From Dyadobacter sp. CY345 (lineage in GTDB: Bacteria; Bacteroidota; Bacteroidia; Cytophagales; Spirosomataceae): a stretch of DNA of 64,000 bases. A program made the position numbers and the translations under genes. Positions 17,120 to 25,789 of this stretch are shown here, in pieces; the first letter of the stretch is position 1, and each line of letters begins with the position of its first letter. The notes under the pieces are model-generated. The model made no database searches, was not told the DNA's origin, and saw only the letters and a list, made by a program, of their open reading frames with translations. The stretch lies in contig NZ_JAKFFS010000006.1 of the NCBI RefSeq assembly GCF_021502725.1, forward strand, positions 434,001 to 498,000. Reading direction: 5' to 3'.

Positions 17120-17782
17120 TTAAGCGAGCAAAGAAGAAGCGCGCGCATTTTCGATCGCCTCTTCAATGGTGCTGACTTGGAATTTTCTGAGAATATTGAG
17201 TCGGTGTGCCTCGATTGTCCTGATGCTAATTCCCAAGTTTTCAGCTATTTCCTTATTCGTCACACCCTGATCTATCATTCTGATGATTTGCTGCTCACGC
17301 TTCGACAGGGTAGTTTCAGATAACGGCGCAACAACAGGTTCCGTAGCGAGATTTTTCTGTTCATGATATTTTCGGACCAACGTATCGGTTACGTCACCTA
17401 TGAAATAAAATTGTCCGTTATGCACAGTTCGGATGGCATGCAGAAAAATTTTGTTGCTCGTATCTTTTAAAATATAACCGCTTGCTCCCATATCCAGTGC
17501 TGTCAAAACATAATCCGGATTGTCGAACAAACTGAAGAATAAAAGTTTAGCCTTGCTGTTATCTTTCAATACCGATTTACCAGTATCCAGACCGCTGATT
17601 CCAGGCATACGAATATCCATAATAATTACATCGACACTGGTTTTTCCCAACATTTGAATCGCATCCTCACCTGTTGATGCTTCGCCGATAATTTCCATAT
17701 CCGGCTCGGCATTAATCAATTGTTTCAGCCCATTTCGAAAAATCTCGTGATCATCAACTAAAAAAACAGCAATTTTATTCAT
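17120..17782 (-). CDS. NarL/FixJ-type response regulator of the urea island
   Basis: A 220-aa regulator. The receiver has DDHEIFRNGL, phosphoacceptor Asp56 in VIIMDIRMPG and Lys in YILKDTS. The LuxR-type helix-turn-helix is at about 150-210: LSKREQQIIRMIDQGVTNKE followed by IAENLGISIRTIEAHRLNIL. It lies 38 bases downstream of the sensor kinase gene on the same strand and 100 bases before ureA, so it is almost certainly the kinase's partner and probably controls urea uptake and urease genes. It is likely to recognise the near-palindromic motifs found in this island's intergenic regions. No other DNA-binding protein is encoded in the island. Confidence 0.92.
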   Translation of the reverse strand: MNKIAVFLVDDHEIFRNGLKQLINAEPDMEIIGEASTGEDAIQMLGKTSVDVIIMDIRMPGISGLDTGKSVLKDNSKAKLLFFSLFDNPDYVLTALDMGASGYILKDTSNKIFLHAIRTVHNGQFYFIGDVTDTLVRKYHEQKNLATEPVVAPLSETTLSKREQQIIRMIDQGVTNKEIAENLGISIRTIEAHRLNILRKFQVSTIEEAIENARASSLLA

Positions 17783-17820
17783 AAGGCAGGGTAAAATTTT
17801 TTAAGTTGATGCAAACTAAT

Positions 17821-19653
17821 TTAAAGTTTTCGCAAAGGTAATTCTAATTGAATAGTTGTCCCTTGTCCCGGTTCAGAACTGATATTTAGCGTGCCGCTTA
17901 AAAGATCTGCCCGCTCTTTCATCCCCCGCAAACCATGTGCTTTCGGGAATTTTTCCCGCGAATAAATATATTGATTGTCGAAATAAAAACCCTTACCATT
18001 ATCCTGAATGATCATATTTAAAAAATCTGAATCACTGTCGACATGCACCTCAATTATTGAAGCCCGAGAATGTTTGATCGCATTATTAAGTGCCTCCTGC
18101 AAAATCCGGAACACGCCAATTTCGACTTCACGCGGCAGAGATTCGAGACGAATATTTTCTTCTAAATGAAAAGTAATTGAACCCGCTGCTTCCCTGCACA
18201 TTTTTACCAGCTCACGAATCGCGGAGCGCAAACCAAAATCTTCCAGAACACTCGGAAGTAAATCCGCACAAATACGTTTTGTTTCGAAAATTATACCAGC
18301 AAGTAACTCGTTAACCTTTTGTATTTCAGGATCCTTATGCTCCATCCTGTCGTCAACCTGTTCCAATTTCATACGCAAACTTGTAAGCATTTGCCCGATA
18401 CCGTCATGAATTTCCGCAGCCACGCGCTCCCTTTCCTTTTCCTGTCCGGTGATAATGGAAAAAGAACGGATATGCTGCTCAGTTTCCTGACGACGCATTT
18501 TTTCCTCAGTCAACAACCAGAGCTCTTTTTCTGTGTTTTTGCGTTTCGTAATGTCATTGCATACCACCAGATACTGATATAAATTACTTTTGTTGTCAAT
18601 GATGGGCATCATGGTAACGTCCAGCCAGAAACCGGCTCCGTCTGATGCTGTGTCATAAACTTCTCCCTGCCAAACTTCTGTCCTACGCTCAGGATCGCGG
18701 ATATGATCATAAATTATACTTTCTTTTCCACCCTTGTTGTTGTAGAACAAAGGTCTACCGCGCAGTTCCGTGATCGTATATTTTGTTACGTGACAATATT
18801 TGTCGTTGGCGTAAATGATATTCCCGGCGCTGTCGGTTTTTACAAGATATGTCGCTTTTTCAAGCGCAAAATTGGTTTCACGAAGTTCCTTATGCGATTT
18901 TTCGATTGACTTACTACTCTCCTGCAATTGTTCAGCAAGCTTTTTAGACCTGTCTTCAGAATCAATTAATCCGGTCATTGTTTGTCGGATCCTGACGGAT
19001 AATGGAAAAAAGATCAATCCAGCTTCCAGCAAAAGCGTAAATAAAACAACACCCAACAAAATGTATTCGATCTCCTTTAACGTACGTACCTTCTGCCGCC
19101 AAAACCGGTCGTAATCAAAAACGATCAGTTCCATGCCCAACAGATAAGATTTTTCGTACTCTAAAATCTTTTTCAGGTAAGGTTTTATATCAGTAGAATC
19201 CGCGGATTTATTTTTCTCCATAACAGCCACCATTTGATTAGCTGCGGAAAGAATTTCCTGATACGGTTCTTTAACCATATCATACATCATCGCGATTTCT
19301 TTTCGATTATTTGGAGGTAAATTAAGGAACGAGTTTCCGCCAATAAGTGCTTCATGGGCCTTTTGCCATTGCTTCAGCGTGTTGACAAATTCTTTTCGGT
19401 TCGATTCTACATCCCTTCCCGACTCAATCAAGAGCGCTGTTTTTCCTAACGTCTGGCTGTAAGTCCGCAGTCTCCCTGCATAATTAATGATATGAGAATC
19501 GTCACGTTGCGCTGTGAGGTATCGTTGAATCAAAATTTGGCTGAGTATAGAAATCACCGCGACGATCAGCAGTGCAGAAACGTACAGCCAAGTAAAATAT
19601 AGAAAGGTTTTTCTCTCCTGCGTTTCATCTTTTACCTGTTCTTTTTTGAACAT
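17821..19653 (-). CDS. NarX-like sensor histidine kinase of the urea island
   Basis: A 610-aa membrane kinase. TM1 at about 18-45 and TM2 at 196-218 enclose a periplasmic helical domain. Its early segment INYAGRLRTYSQTLGKTALL (about 56-75) resembles the P-box of NarX/PilJ-type sensors, which binds nitrate in NarX. A cytoplasmic coiled stretch, a PAS domain (about 260-375) and a HisKA_3 domain follow, with His416 in RVAAEIHDGIGQML. The HATPase has NAIKHSRA (N box), DNGKGF, GLRGMKERA and GQGTTI. Its position between urtE and the urease genes suggests that it senses urea, nitrate or another nitrogen cue; the ligand is not known. The gene has its own upstream inverted repeat. Confidence 0.92.
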   Translation of the reverse strand: MFKKEQVKDETQERKTFLYFTWLYVSALLIVAVISILSQILIQRYLTAQRDDSHIINYAGRLRTYSQTLGKTALLIESGRDVESNRKEFVNTLKQWQKAHEALIGGNSFLNLPPNNRKEIAMMYDMVKEPYQEILSAANQMVAVMEKNKSADSTDIKPYLKKILEYEKSYLLGMELIVFDYDRFWRQKVRTLKEIEYILLGVVLFTLLLEAGLIFFPLSVRIRQTMTGLIDSEDRSKKLAEQLQESSKSIEKSHKELRETNFALEKATYLVKTDSAGNIIYANDKYCHVTKYTITELRGRPLFYNNKGGKESIIYDHIRDPERRTEVWQGEVYDTASDGAGFWLDVTMMPIIDNKSNLYQYLVVCNDITKRKNTEKELWLLTEEKMRRQETEQHIRSFSIITGQEKERERVAAEIHDGIGQMLTSLRMKLEQVDDRMEHKDPEIQKVNELLAGIIFETKRICADLLPSVLEDFGLRSAIRELVKMCREAAGSITFHLEENIRLESLPREVEIGVFRILQEALNNAIKHSRASIIEVHVDSDSDFLNMIIQDNGKGFYFDNQYIYSREKFPKAHGLRGMKERADLLSGTLNISSEPGQGTTIQLELPLRKL

Positions 19654-19706
19654 AACCTGAATGATTTCTATGTTGAGATGTCCTTTTCCAGAAGCCTAAA
19701 ACCTCC

Positions 19707-19736
19707 TATACCTACGTGTAAATATACGTAGGTATA
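19707..19736. promoter_or_regulatory. Perfect 11-bp inverted repeat upstream of the urea-island sensor kinase
   Basis: TATACCTACGT (19707-19717) and its exact complement ACGTAGGTATA (19726-19736) flank an 8-nt spacer, 54-83 bases before the kinase ATG. Each arm contains the island motif CACGTAGGTA or TACGTAGGTA. The arm TACCTAC is one base off the NarL heptamer TACYYMT, although the spacing differs from the classic 7-2-7 arrangement. It lies in the 154-bp gap after urtE and is probably the operator for autoregulation of the two-component genes. There is no flanking U-tract. Confidence 0.65.
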
Positions 19737-19807
19737 AAACTTAAATCATAACAATTACAAGTCAAAAAAACTTAAAAACAATGATCTGTAAATTTTGCCT
19801 GAAATAG

Positions 19808-20518
19808 TTATAACGAAATATGACTTTGCAATTCTTCCATGCTCATATCCGCAGAGTGCCCCTGCGAAACAACTGCGCCACGGTTCATAAAATAAAAGTA
19901 GTCTGTAACCGGACGGGCAAAATCGATCTTTTGCTCAACAAGTAAAACCGAAATACCCTGCTCTTTGGCCAGCTTTTTTAAAATAATACCGATTTCCTGT
20001 GAAATAGATGGTTGAATACCTTCTGTTGGCTCATCCAGTAGCAGTAACGACGGCCGTCCTGTAAGTGCTCTTGCAATTGCCAGCTGTTGCTGCTGCCCTC
20101 CGCTCAAATTTCCGCCGAGTCTGTTTCTAAAATCTTTCAGAATTGGAAACATCGTATAAATTTCGTCCTCAGGAATTTTTGCCTTCCGGTCGCTCACTGC
20201 TTCCAGCCCAAGTTTAAGATTCTCATAAACTGTCAGTTTCGGAATTATTTCTCTTCCCTGCGGAACATAGGCAATACCCATTCTCGATTTTTTGAAGGCT
20301 GGCAGATTTGTCACGTCCTCATCCTTGTATTCAATCATTCCCGATTTTGGCTTTACGATTCCCATAATCGTTTTTAATAAAGTAGTCTTACCTACACCAT
20401 TTCTCCCCATTACTGTCGTGACGGTTCCCTTTTTTACTTCTAATGAAGTGCCCCACAAAATGGTACTTTGCCCATAGGCAGCAGTCAGAGAATTTATTTT
20501 CAATATGGATTGGCTCAT
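19808..20518 (-). CDS. urtE: Urea ABC transporter ATPase UrtE
   Basis: A 236-aa ABC ATPase of the LivF/UrtE branch. Walker A GRNGVGKTT lies near 38-46, the signature is NLSGGQQQQLAIARAL, Walker B LLLLDEPTEGIQP, followed by the H-loop-equivalent region LLVEQKID. The GTVTTVMGRNGVGKTTLLKTI context and the EGIQPSI phrase favour UrtE over branched-chain amino-acid LivF. With UrtD it powers urea import through UrtB and UrtC. It is the last transporter gene, 3 bases after urtD. Confidence 0.93.
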   Translation of the reverse strand: MSQSILKINSLTAAYGQSTILWGTSLEVKKGTVTTVMGRNGVGKTTLLKTIMGIVKPKSGMIEYKDEDVTNLPAFKKSRMGIAYVPQGREIIPKLTVYENLKLGLEAVSDRKAKIPEDEIYTMFPILKDFRNRLGGNLSGGQQQQLAIARALTGRPSLLLLDEPTEGIQPSISQEIGIILKKLAKEQGISVLLVEQKIDFARPVTDYFYFMNRGAVVSQGHSADMSMEELQSHISL

Positions 20519-20521
20519 GGT

Positions 20522-21277
20522 TCAGAAGTTTTCAAGTTGTACGTTAGCCCGGCCTAAATAACTATCGATTACACGCTGATCATTCCGCACATCTTCGAAC
20601 GATCCTTCCACCAGAAGTTTGCCCCTGACAAGAACGGTTACCAGGTCTTGGGCGATTTGCTCAACAAATTTCATATCATGCTCAATCACAATGATGCCGT
20701 GATGTTTAGATAATTGCATTAAAAGCTCACCGGTTTTTTCAGTTTCCTCGTCCGACATTCCCGCAGCCGGTTCATCGATTAACATCAACTTTGGATCCTG
20801 CAAAACCACTATTGCAATCTCTAGCCACTGTTTTTGACCATGAGACAATTCTCCGGCAATCTTTTTCAATTCCTTATTCAGACCAACTTTTGCTGCAACC
20901 TGCCGGATTTGAAAATCAATCTCATCTGTCGGTCTGAAGAAAAGAGAAGCAAATATGCTTTTTTTCATTTTGTATGCGAGCAGCATATTATCATATACCG
21001 TAAGACTTGGAAATACCGACGGTTTTTGAAATTTCCTGCCAATTCCCATATTCGCAATTTCGACTTCCGTTTTTCCCAAAACCGGAGTTCCATCGTACAA
21101 AACCTCACCGGAATCAGGTTTTGTCTTTCCACATAAAATATCAAGAAACGTAGATTTACCAGCACCGTTCGGGCCGATGATCACGCGGAGCTCCTTATCC
21201 CGCAAATTAAAATGGCTTAAATTCAATGCATGAACACCGCCAAAGGAAACTGAAAGATTTTTAACCGCAAGTAACAT
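20522..21277 (-). CDS. urtD: Urea ABC transporter ATPase UrtD
   Basis: A 251-aa ABC ATPase of the LivG/UrtD branch. Walker A is GPNGAGKST, the signature ELSHGQKQWLEIAIVV (the SHGQ...WLEI form is typical of UrtD), Walker B LMLIDEPAAGMSDEE, and the H-loop VIEHDM. The GRKFQKPSVFPSLTVYDN stretch is another UrtD hallmark. The protein is cytoplasmic and pairs with UrtE. It lies 59 bases after urtC (stop at 21337) and 3 bases before urtE. Confidence 0.95.
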   Translation of the reverse strand: MLLAVKNLSVSFGGVHALNLSHFNLRDKELRVIIGPNGAGKSTFLDILCGKTKPDSGEVLYDGTPVLGKTEVEIANMGIGRKFQKPSVFPSLTVYDNMLLAYKMKKSIFASLFFRPTDEIDFQIRQVAAKVGLNKELKKIAGELSHGQKQWLEIAIVVLQDPKLMLIDEPAAGMSDEETEKTGELLMQLSKHHGIIVIEHDMKFVEQIAQDLVTVLVRGKLLVEGSFEDVRNDQRVIDSYLGRANVQLENF

Positions 21278-21336
21278 AATAATACGTTTTGTAGGTTTTG
21301 AAATATTTGTATTAATCGAATGCCGACCTGATCTGC

Positions 21337-22440
21337 TCAGGACTCAACTACCTGGCGACCAGAGACCTTTTCAGTAATCTGTTTCTTGCGGAATTTGTTT
21401 CCAATTATTTCGATCATTCCCAAGAAACCTTTATCAAAATAAAGTACGGTGATCACAAACAGGAATCCGAGGATAAACAACCAGGAATCCGGGAAAAGGC
21501 TAGTACAAATACTATATAAAAAATTGACAATCAGCGCTCCCATGATCGCACCTTTCAGTTTTCCACGGCCACCGAGAGCAACCCACATCACCATTTCTAC
21601 AGATGCTCTTACGTCCATTCTCCCCGGTGTGATGATACCTGTTTGAGGTGCATAGAGCATGCCCGCGAATGCGGCAAGTAAAGCACCTACTATGAACACT
21701 GCCAGCTTATAATCGAGAACACGATAGGCGGTATAACTTGTGCGGGATTCACTATCCCGAATAGCCTGCAATACCTTCCCAAACTTCGAATCCACCAGTT
21801 TTTTGCTCAAAAAGTACGTTCCGCAAAGCCCTGCCAGTGATAGCAGATATAACCCTAGCTTCACATTCGGCGAGGCAAGACTAAATCCTAAAAGCGATTT
21901 GAAGTCAGTCAGGCCGTTTGTTCCGCCCAGCATCGTCTCGTTTCTCAGAAACAACAACCACATCGCAAGCGCAAGTGCCTGTGTGATGATGGCCATATAA
22001 ACACCTTTGATCCGGCTGCGAAAAATGAAGTAACCGAAAACGAATGCGAATGCAGCCGGTATCAATAAGCCAAGTATCATCGCAAGACCGAAAGATTGAA
22101 ATGGAGCCCAGAAAAAAGGTAAGGATTCAACCTGATTCCAGACCATAAAATCAGGAATGGAAGTACCGTCAGCACCACTTGCCGTCGCTCCTTTCATCAC
22201 AATATGCATTGCCACGCTATATCCTCCAAGGCAGAAAAAAAATGCCTGGCACATCGAAAGAATTCCGGTGTAGCCCCAAATCAGATCAACACCAAGCGCT
22301 ACAATCGCAAAGCAAAAATATCTTCCCCATAACGAAATTGTGTTGTTAGACACAATTCCAAACAGGTTTCCCAGAGGCAATAGAACTAGAAATAATACTA
22401 TAAAAGCCCCATACAACCGGAAGTCTTTTGTTTTTTCCAT
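21337..22440 (-). CDS. urtC: Urea ABC transporter permease UrtC
   Basis: A 367-aa LivM-type permease with about nine membrane helices. I chose the ATG at 22440 (MEKTKDFRLYGAF); a TTG at 22467 would add nine residues. Typical UrtC blocks are WGYTGILSMCQAFFFCLGGYSVAMH, GGTNGLTDF, a conserved inner loop GKVLQAIRDSESR and GGRGKLKGAIMGAL. It forms the membrane channel with UrtB. It lies 49 bases after urtB. Confidence 0.93.
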   Translation of the reverse strand: MEKTKDFRLYGAFIVLFLVLLPLGNLFGIVSNNTISLWGRYFCFAIVALGVDLIWGYTGILSMCQAFFFCLGGYSVAMHIVMKGATASGADGTSIPDFMVWNQVESLPFFWAPFQSFGLAMILGLLIPAAFAFVFGYFIFRSRIKGVYMAIITQALALAMWLLFLRNETMLGGTNGLTDFKSLLGFSLASPNVKLGLYLLSLAGLCGTYFLSKKLVDSKFGKVLQAIRDSESRTSYTAYRVLDYKLAVFIVGALLAAFAGMLYAPQTGIITPGRMDVRASVEMVMWVALGGRGKLKGAIMGALIVNFLYSICTSLFPDSWLFILGFLFVITVLYFDKGFLGMIEIIGNKFRKKQITEKVSGRQVVES

Positions 22441-22489
22441 GATTTCATTGAAATGTTTTTCTGACAAAATATTTTTCTAAATCCAGCAA

Positions 22490-24145
22490 TTAATCTTCTG
22501 CAATCCGGCCCTTATCGGGAAACAAACCTCTCGGTTTGAATTGAAGAAAAACAACGATCAGCGCGAGAATCAGCACTTTTCCATACACTGCTTCGTAAAA
22601 AGATTCGAGCACCTTGGTAAGAAAACCGATTCCCAGACCAGACAAAATAGCCCCGGCAATTTTTCCAACGCCACCTGTTACGACAACTAAAAATGAATCA
22701 ACAATATAAGTTTGCCCCATATCAGGAACTACATTTCCAATCAGCGTCATCGCGCAACCTGCAAGTCCCGCTAAGCCCGAACCCAAAAAGAAAGTTATAG
22801 CATCTACTTTTCTGGTTTCTACACCCAGACAAGCGCTCATACTCCGGTTTTGCGTAACGGCACGGATCTGGATTCCAAGGCGGCTTCGGTACAACATCAA
22901 ATAAGTCAGCGAAACCACGACGATTGTCAAGACAATGATAAAAAGCCTGTTATAAGGAAGAATTAAATGTGGCATGACCTGCCAGCCACCGGCGAGAAAC
23001 GAGGGCGCTTTCACCGCTGTCAGATCCCCGAAAATACTTCTCGCTGTTTGCACCATGATCAGGCTGACGCCCCAGGTCGCTAAAAGACTTTCGAGCGGCC
23101 GGGAGTATAAATGCCTGATAACCAACCTTTCTAAAACTAAACCAAAAAGACCGGCGACGATAAAAGATATGGGCAAAGACACGAAAAAGAACATATCCGA
23201 TTTTATGCCAAGCGTATCAATAAATAAAGACTGTACGCAAAAAGTCGTGTAAGCACCGATCATCAGAAATTCTCCGTGCGCCATATTGATGATACCAGCC
23301 AAACCGTATACAATGGCCAGGCCCAGCGCGATCAGGATCAGAATACTTCCCAGACTGAGCCCGCTGAACAAATTCTGAGCTTTTTCTATTCTCGACTGTA
23401 ATCCTTCCAGTGCTTCCACTTTTTCTGCTGCATATTTTTTTGCCCCGGCCAGCTTTCCGGATGCTGAATATTCTTTTAAAATGATCGTTACGTTCTCTCC
23501 CCAATTACTATCCAGACTATCTATGTATGCTCTCGCTTCATTTTCAGAAACAGCTTCATTTAACTTTAATTGGAACAAAATTTCTTTTCCGGCAGTCCGG
23601 GCTTCCTTGTCATTTTCTAACTTTAATGCCTCTGACAATATCTTAATTTTCGTATCGTCTGCCGACGTCAAAAGCTGTCCATACGCGACGATACGTTTCT
23701 TGGGTTCAGGGTTTGCAAGATTTAGATAAGGTAGGATCAGGTTCAGCGACAACCTGTCACTTCGGCTGATATCCACTTTTTTCAAAGATCCCTCACTGGT
23801 TTTTTTAGGTTTTCCGTCTGTGTCCAGAACAGGTTTATTTTCCGGAAATAGATAGAACAGCGGAAAAATTTCGCTTCCATCAGCAAGCTCCTCGACCTCT
23901 CCGGTTGTCACGGCCTTGCCGTCGACCATGTAAATTTTTTTGTCATTTATAGCGCTCAAAATTGGAAACGTCGACGGATTTCGTATCGAAACCAGTCTTT
24001 TAATCGCCTGAGTTCTCGCAGAATCGTTGGAAGGGCTCAGCACTTCATTCACATAAAAACTGGTGCTATCCGATTGCGCAGAAACTTGTTTTCCAATAAA
24101 GAGGCACAAACAAAACCCCAGCCACATTTTGACGATGTAGTTCAT
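22490..24145 (-). CDS. urtB: Urea ABC transporter permease UrtB with long N-terminal extension
   Basis: A 551-aa protein. The C-terminal ~290 residues are a LivH/UrtB permease: NLFSGLSLGSILILIALGLAI, YGLAGIINMAHGEFLMIGAY, and the loop SRLGIQIRAVTQNRSMSACLG. The N-terminal ~255 residues begin with a signal peptide (ending KQVSAQ) and carry charged, helical, HEAT-like repeats (NDSARTQAIKRLVSIRNPST). Such an extension is known in UrtB of many bacteria and is not an anomaly. With a signal peptide the extension should be periplasmic, possibly contacting UrtA. It lies 181 bases after urtA, beyond a strong hairpin. Confidence 0.93.
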   Translation of the reverse strand: MNYIVKMWLGFCLCLFIGKQVSAQSDSTSFYVNEVLSPSNDSARTQAIKRLVSIRNPSTFPILSAINDKKIYMVDGKAVTTGEVEELADGSEIFPLFYLFPENKPVLDTDGKPKKTSEGSLKKVDISRSDRLSLNLILPYLNLANPEPKKRIVAYGQLLTSADDTKIKILSEALKLENDKEARTAGKEILFQLKLNEAVSENEARAYIDSLDSNWGENVTIILKEYSASGKLAGAKKYAAEKVEALEGLQSRIEKAQNLFSGLSLGSILILIALGLAIVYGLAGIINMAHGEFLMIGAYTTFCVQSLFIDTLGIKSDMFFFVSLPISFIVAGLFGLVLERLVIRHLYSRPLESLLATWGVSLIMVQTARSIFGDLTAVKAPSFLAGGWQVMPHLILPYNRLFIIVLTIVVVSLTYLMLYRSRLGIQIRAVTQNRSMSACLGVETRKVDAITFFLGSGLAGLAGCAMTLIGNVVPDMGQTYIVDSFLVVVTGGVGKIAGAILSGLGIGFLTKVLESFYEAVYGKVLILALIVVFLQFKPRGLFPDKGRIAED

Positions 24146-24188
24146 AACTTGGAAGTTTACAGTAAGCTTTAATTGAAGATTTTGATAA

Positions 24189-24223
24189 CCGGCTGGTGTT
24201 ATTTAGGTATAAACACCAGCCGG
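24189..24223 (-). terminator. Hairpin between urtA and urtB (attenuator or processing stem)
   Basis: A perfect 12-bp G+C-rich stem (CCGGCTGGTGTT at 24189-24200, complement at 24212-24223) with an 11-nt loop lies in the 181-bp gap between urtA and urtB. The minus-strand flank after the stem (TTATCAAAATC) is only weakly U-rich, so partial termination or 3'-end protection is likelier than a full stop. Such a stem would raise UrtA levels over the membrane subunits. Confidence 0.65.
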
Positions 24224-24326
24224 AATTAATATTGCATTCAACTCTGAGTCAATAAGATACATTGAGTGTATCAGGGATTTTCAGCCCAATATTTTTGATA
24301 AATAAAATAGCTCGGTTCGAAATATT

Positions 24327-25631
24327 TTATTTGCTTGCAACAGTATACGTTCCACCGTGACCCACATGGTCACAGTCCTTATCCGGCGACGTTAGTTTTG
24401 ACCATGGCTCAGGATTTACCAAACCATTTGACTTCCAAATGATATCAAATTGACCGTCAGGTTTTATTTCACCAATCATAACCGGTTTTGCCAGGTGATG
24501 ATTTTTTGTATCCATTTTCACAAGTCCATCCGGCGAATTAAATTCCAGTCCATAAAGTGCCGGGCGCACTTTTGACACTTCGAAAGAACCCGCTTTTTCT
24601 GCCGCTTTCGCCCAAAGATATACACCTGTATATGCCCAGCAAATAGGATCATCTGTAACTCTTTTGTCACCGCCTGGAAGATTATTTTTCTTGCAGAATG
24701 CTCTGAAATCTTCGACAAATTTCTTGTTTTCGGCAGATTCCATGGATTGGAAATAATTCCACGCAGCCAAATGGCCAACTAAGAATTCTGTATCTGTTGC
24801 ACGCAGTTCGTCTTCTGCCACTGAGAAGGCCATTATGGGGCAGGTTGCTGCTGATAATCCCTGGTTTGCGAATTCTTTGTAAAAGGGAACGTTCGAATCT
24901 CCGTTGATCGTCGAAAGTACACAGGCTTTTCCGCCAGCCGCGAATTGTTTCACTTTGGAAACGATCGTCTGATAATCCTGATGATGGAAGGGAGTATATT
25001 CTTCAACAATATTTTCTTTTGGAACACCTTTCGATAATAAAAATGCCTTTAAAATTTTGTTAGCCGTACGAGGAAACACATAATCCGTTCCCAGTAAATA
25101 AAACTTTTTATATCCTCCGCCTGCCTCACTCATCATATATTCAGCCGCAGGGATCAATTGCTGATTCGGAGTGGCGCCTGTATAAATAACGCTAGTCGAA
25201 CACTCCTCACCTTCATACTGTACAGGATAAAAAAGAAGCCCGTTATTTTCTTCAAAAACCGGAAGCACAGACTTTCTTGAAACGGAAGTCCAGCATCCAA
25301 ACACTGCTGAAACCTTTTTATCCAATAACAACTCTTTCGATTTTTCAGCAAACAAATCCCAATCAGATGCTGGATCGACGATGACCGGTTCGATTTTTTT
25401 TCCTAAAACACCGCCTTTCGCATTGATTTCATCCACCGCCATCAGTACCACATCTTTTAGCGAAACTTCGGAAATAGCCATCGTTCCGCTCAGCGAGTGA
25501 AGAATTCCGATTTTAACAGTTTCTCCTTCTTCTGTTTTTTTGTCTCCCGAGGCCGATCCTCCGCAACCTGAAAGTCCAATAACCAAAGTAAGCAACAATA
25601 TGCCCCATTGACGTATTTGTAATGTTTTCAT
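24327..25631 (-). CDS. urtA: Urea-binding lipoprotein UrtA
   Basis: A 434-aa ABC substrate-binding protein. The lipoprotein signal ends LSGC with lipid-modified Cys23, followed by a Gly/Ser/Lys linker. The Periplasmic_binding_6 (UrtA) fold is shown by VKIGILHSLSGTMAISE, then EINAKGGVLGKKIEPV, LFYPVQYEGEECSTSVIYTG and GTDYVFPRTANKI. The YEGEECS and VFPRTAN segments are characteristic of UrtA rather than amino-acid binders. It captures urea in the periplasm and delivers it to UrtBC. It is the first transporter gene; a single TACGTAAGTA motif lies 113 bases upstream of its ATG. Confidence 0.95.
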   Translation of the reverse strand: MKTLQIRQWGILLLTLVIGLSGCGGSASGDKKTEEGETVKIGILHSLSGTMAISEVSLKDVVLMAVDEINAKGGVLGKKIEPVIVDPASDWDLFAEKSKELLLDKKVSAVFGCWTSVSRKSVLPVFEENNGLLFYPVQYEGEECSTSVIYTGATPNQQLIPAAEYMMSEAGGGYKKFYLLGTDYVFPRTANKILKAFLLSKGVPKENIVEEYTPFHHQDYQTIVSKVKQFAAGGKACVLSTINGDSNVPFYKEFANQGLSAATCPIMAFSVAEDELRATDTEFLVGHLAAWNYFQSMESAENKKFVEDFRAFCKKNNLPGGDKRVTDDPICWAYTGVYLWAKAAEKAGSFEVSKVRPALYGLEFNSPDGLVKMDTKNHHLAKPVMIGEIKPDGQFDIIWKSNGLVNPEPWSKLTSPDKDCDHVGHGGTYTVASK

Positions 25632-25743
25632 AGTATAAATTTTGATGGTGATATAGAGTGAAAATTATAAGTCAACCAAAAGAGTCCTGAATTTGTGATT
25701 GCGAAGATCTTATAAATTTTAAAAGATACGACGACAATTCAGC

Positions 25744-25753
25744 TACGTAAGTA
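25744..25753. promoter_or_regulatory. Putative operator half-site upstream of urtA
   Basis: TACGTAAGTA, an exact match to the TACGTANGTA consensus, lies in the 158-bp gap between the porin and urtA genes, 113 bases before the urtA ATG. Only one copy is evident, unlike the paired sites before ureA and the porin gene. Confidence 0.45.
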
Positions 25754-25789
25754 ATTAAAAAAATCAGAGATAGATAAATTTTATGAAAA

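Noticed and set aside
19081..19092. CGTACGTACC, resembling the urea-island motif, inside the kinase gene
   Set aside because: It lies within coding sequence, its reverse complement has one mismatch to TACGTANGTA, and codon content explains it.
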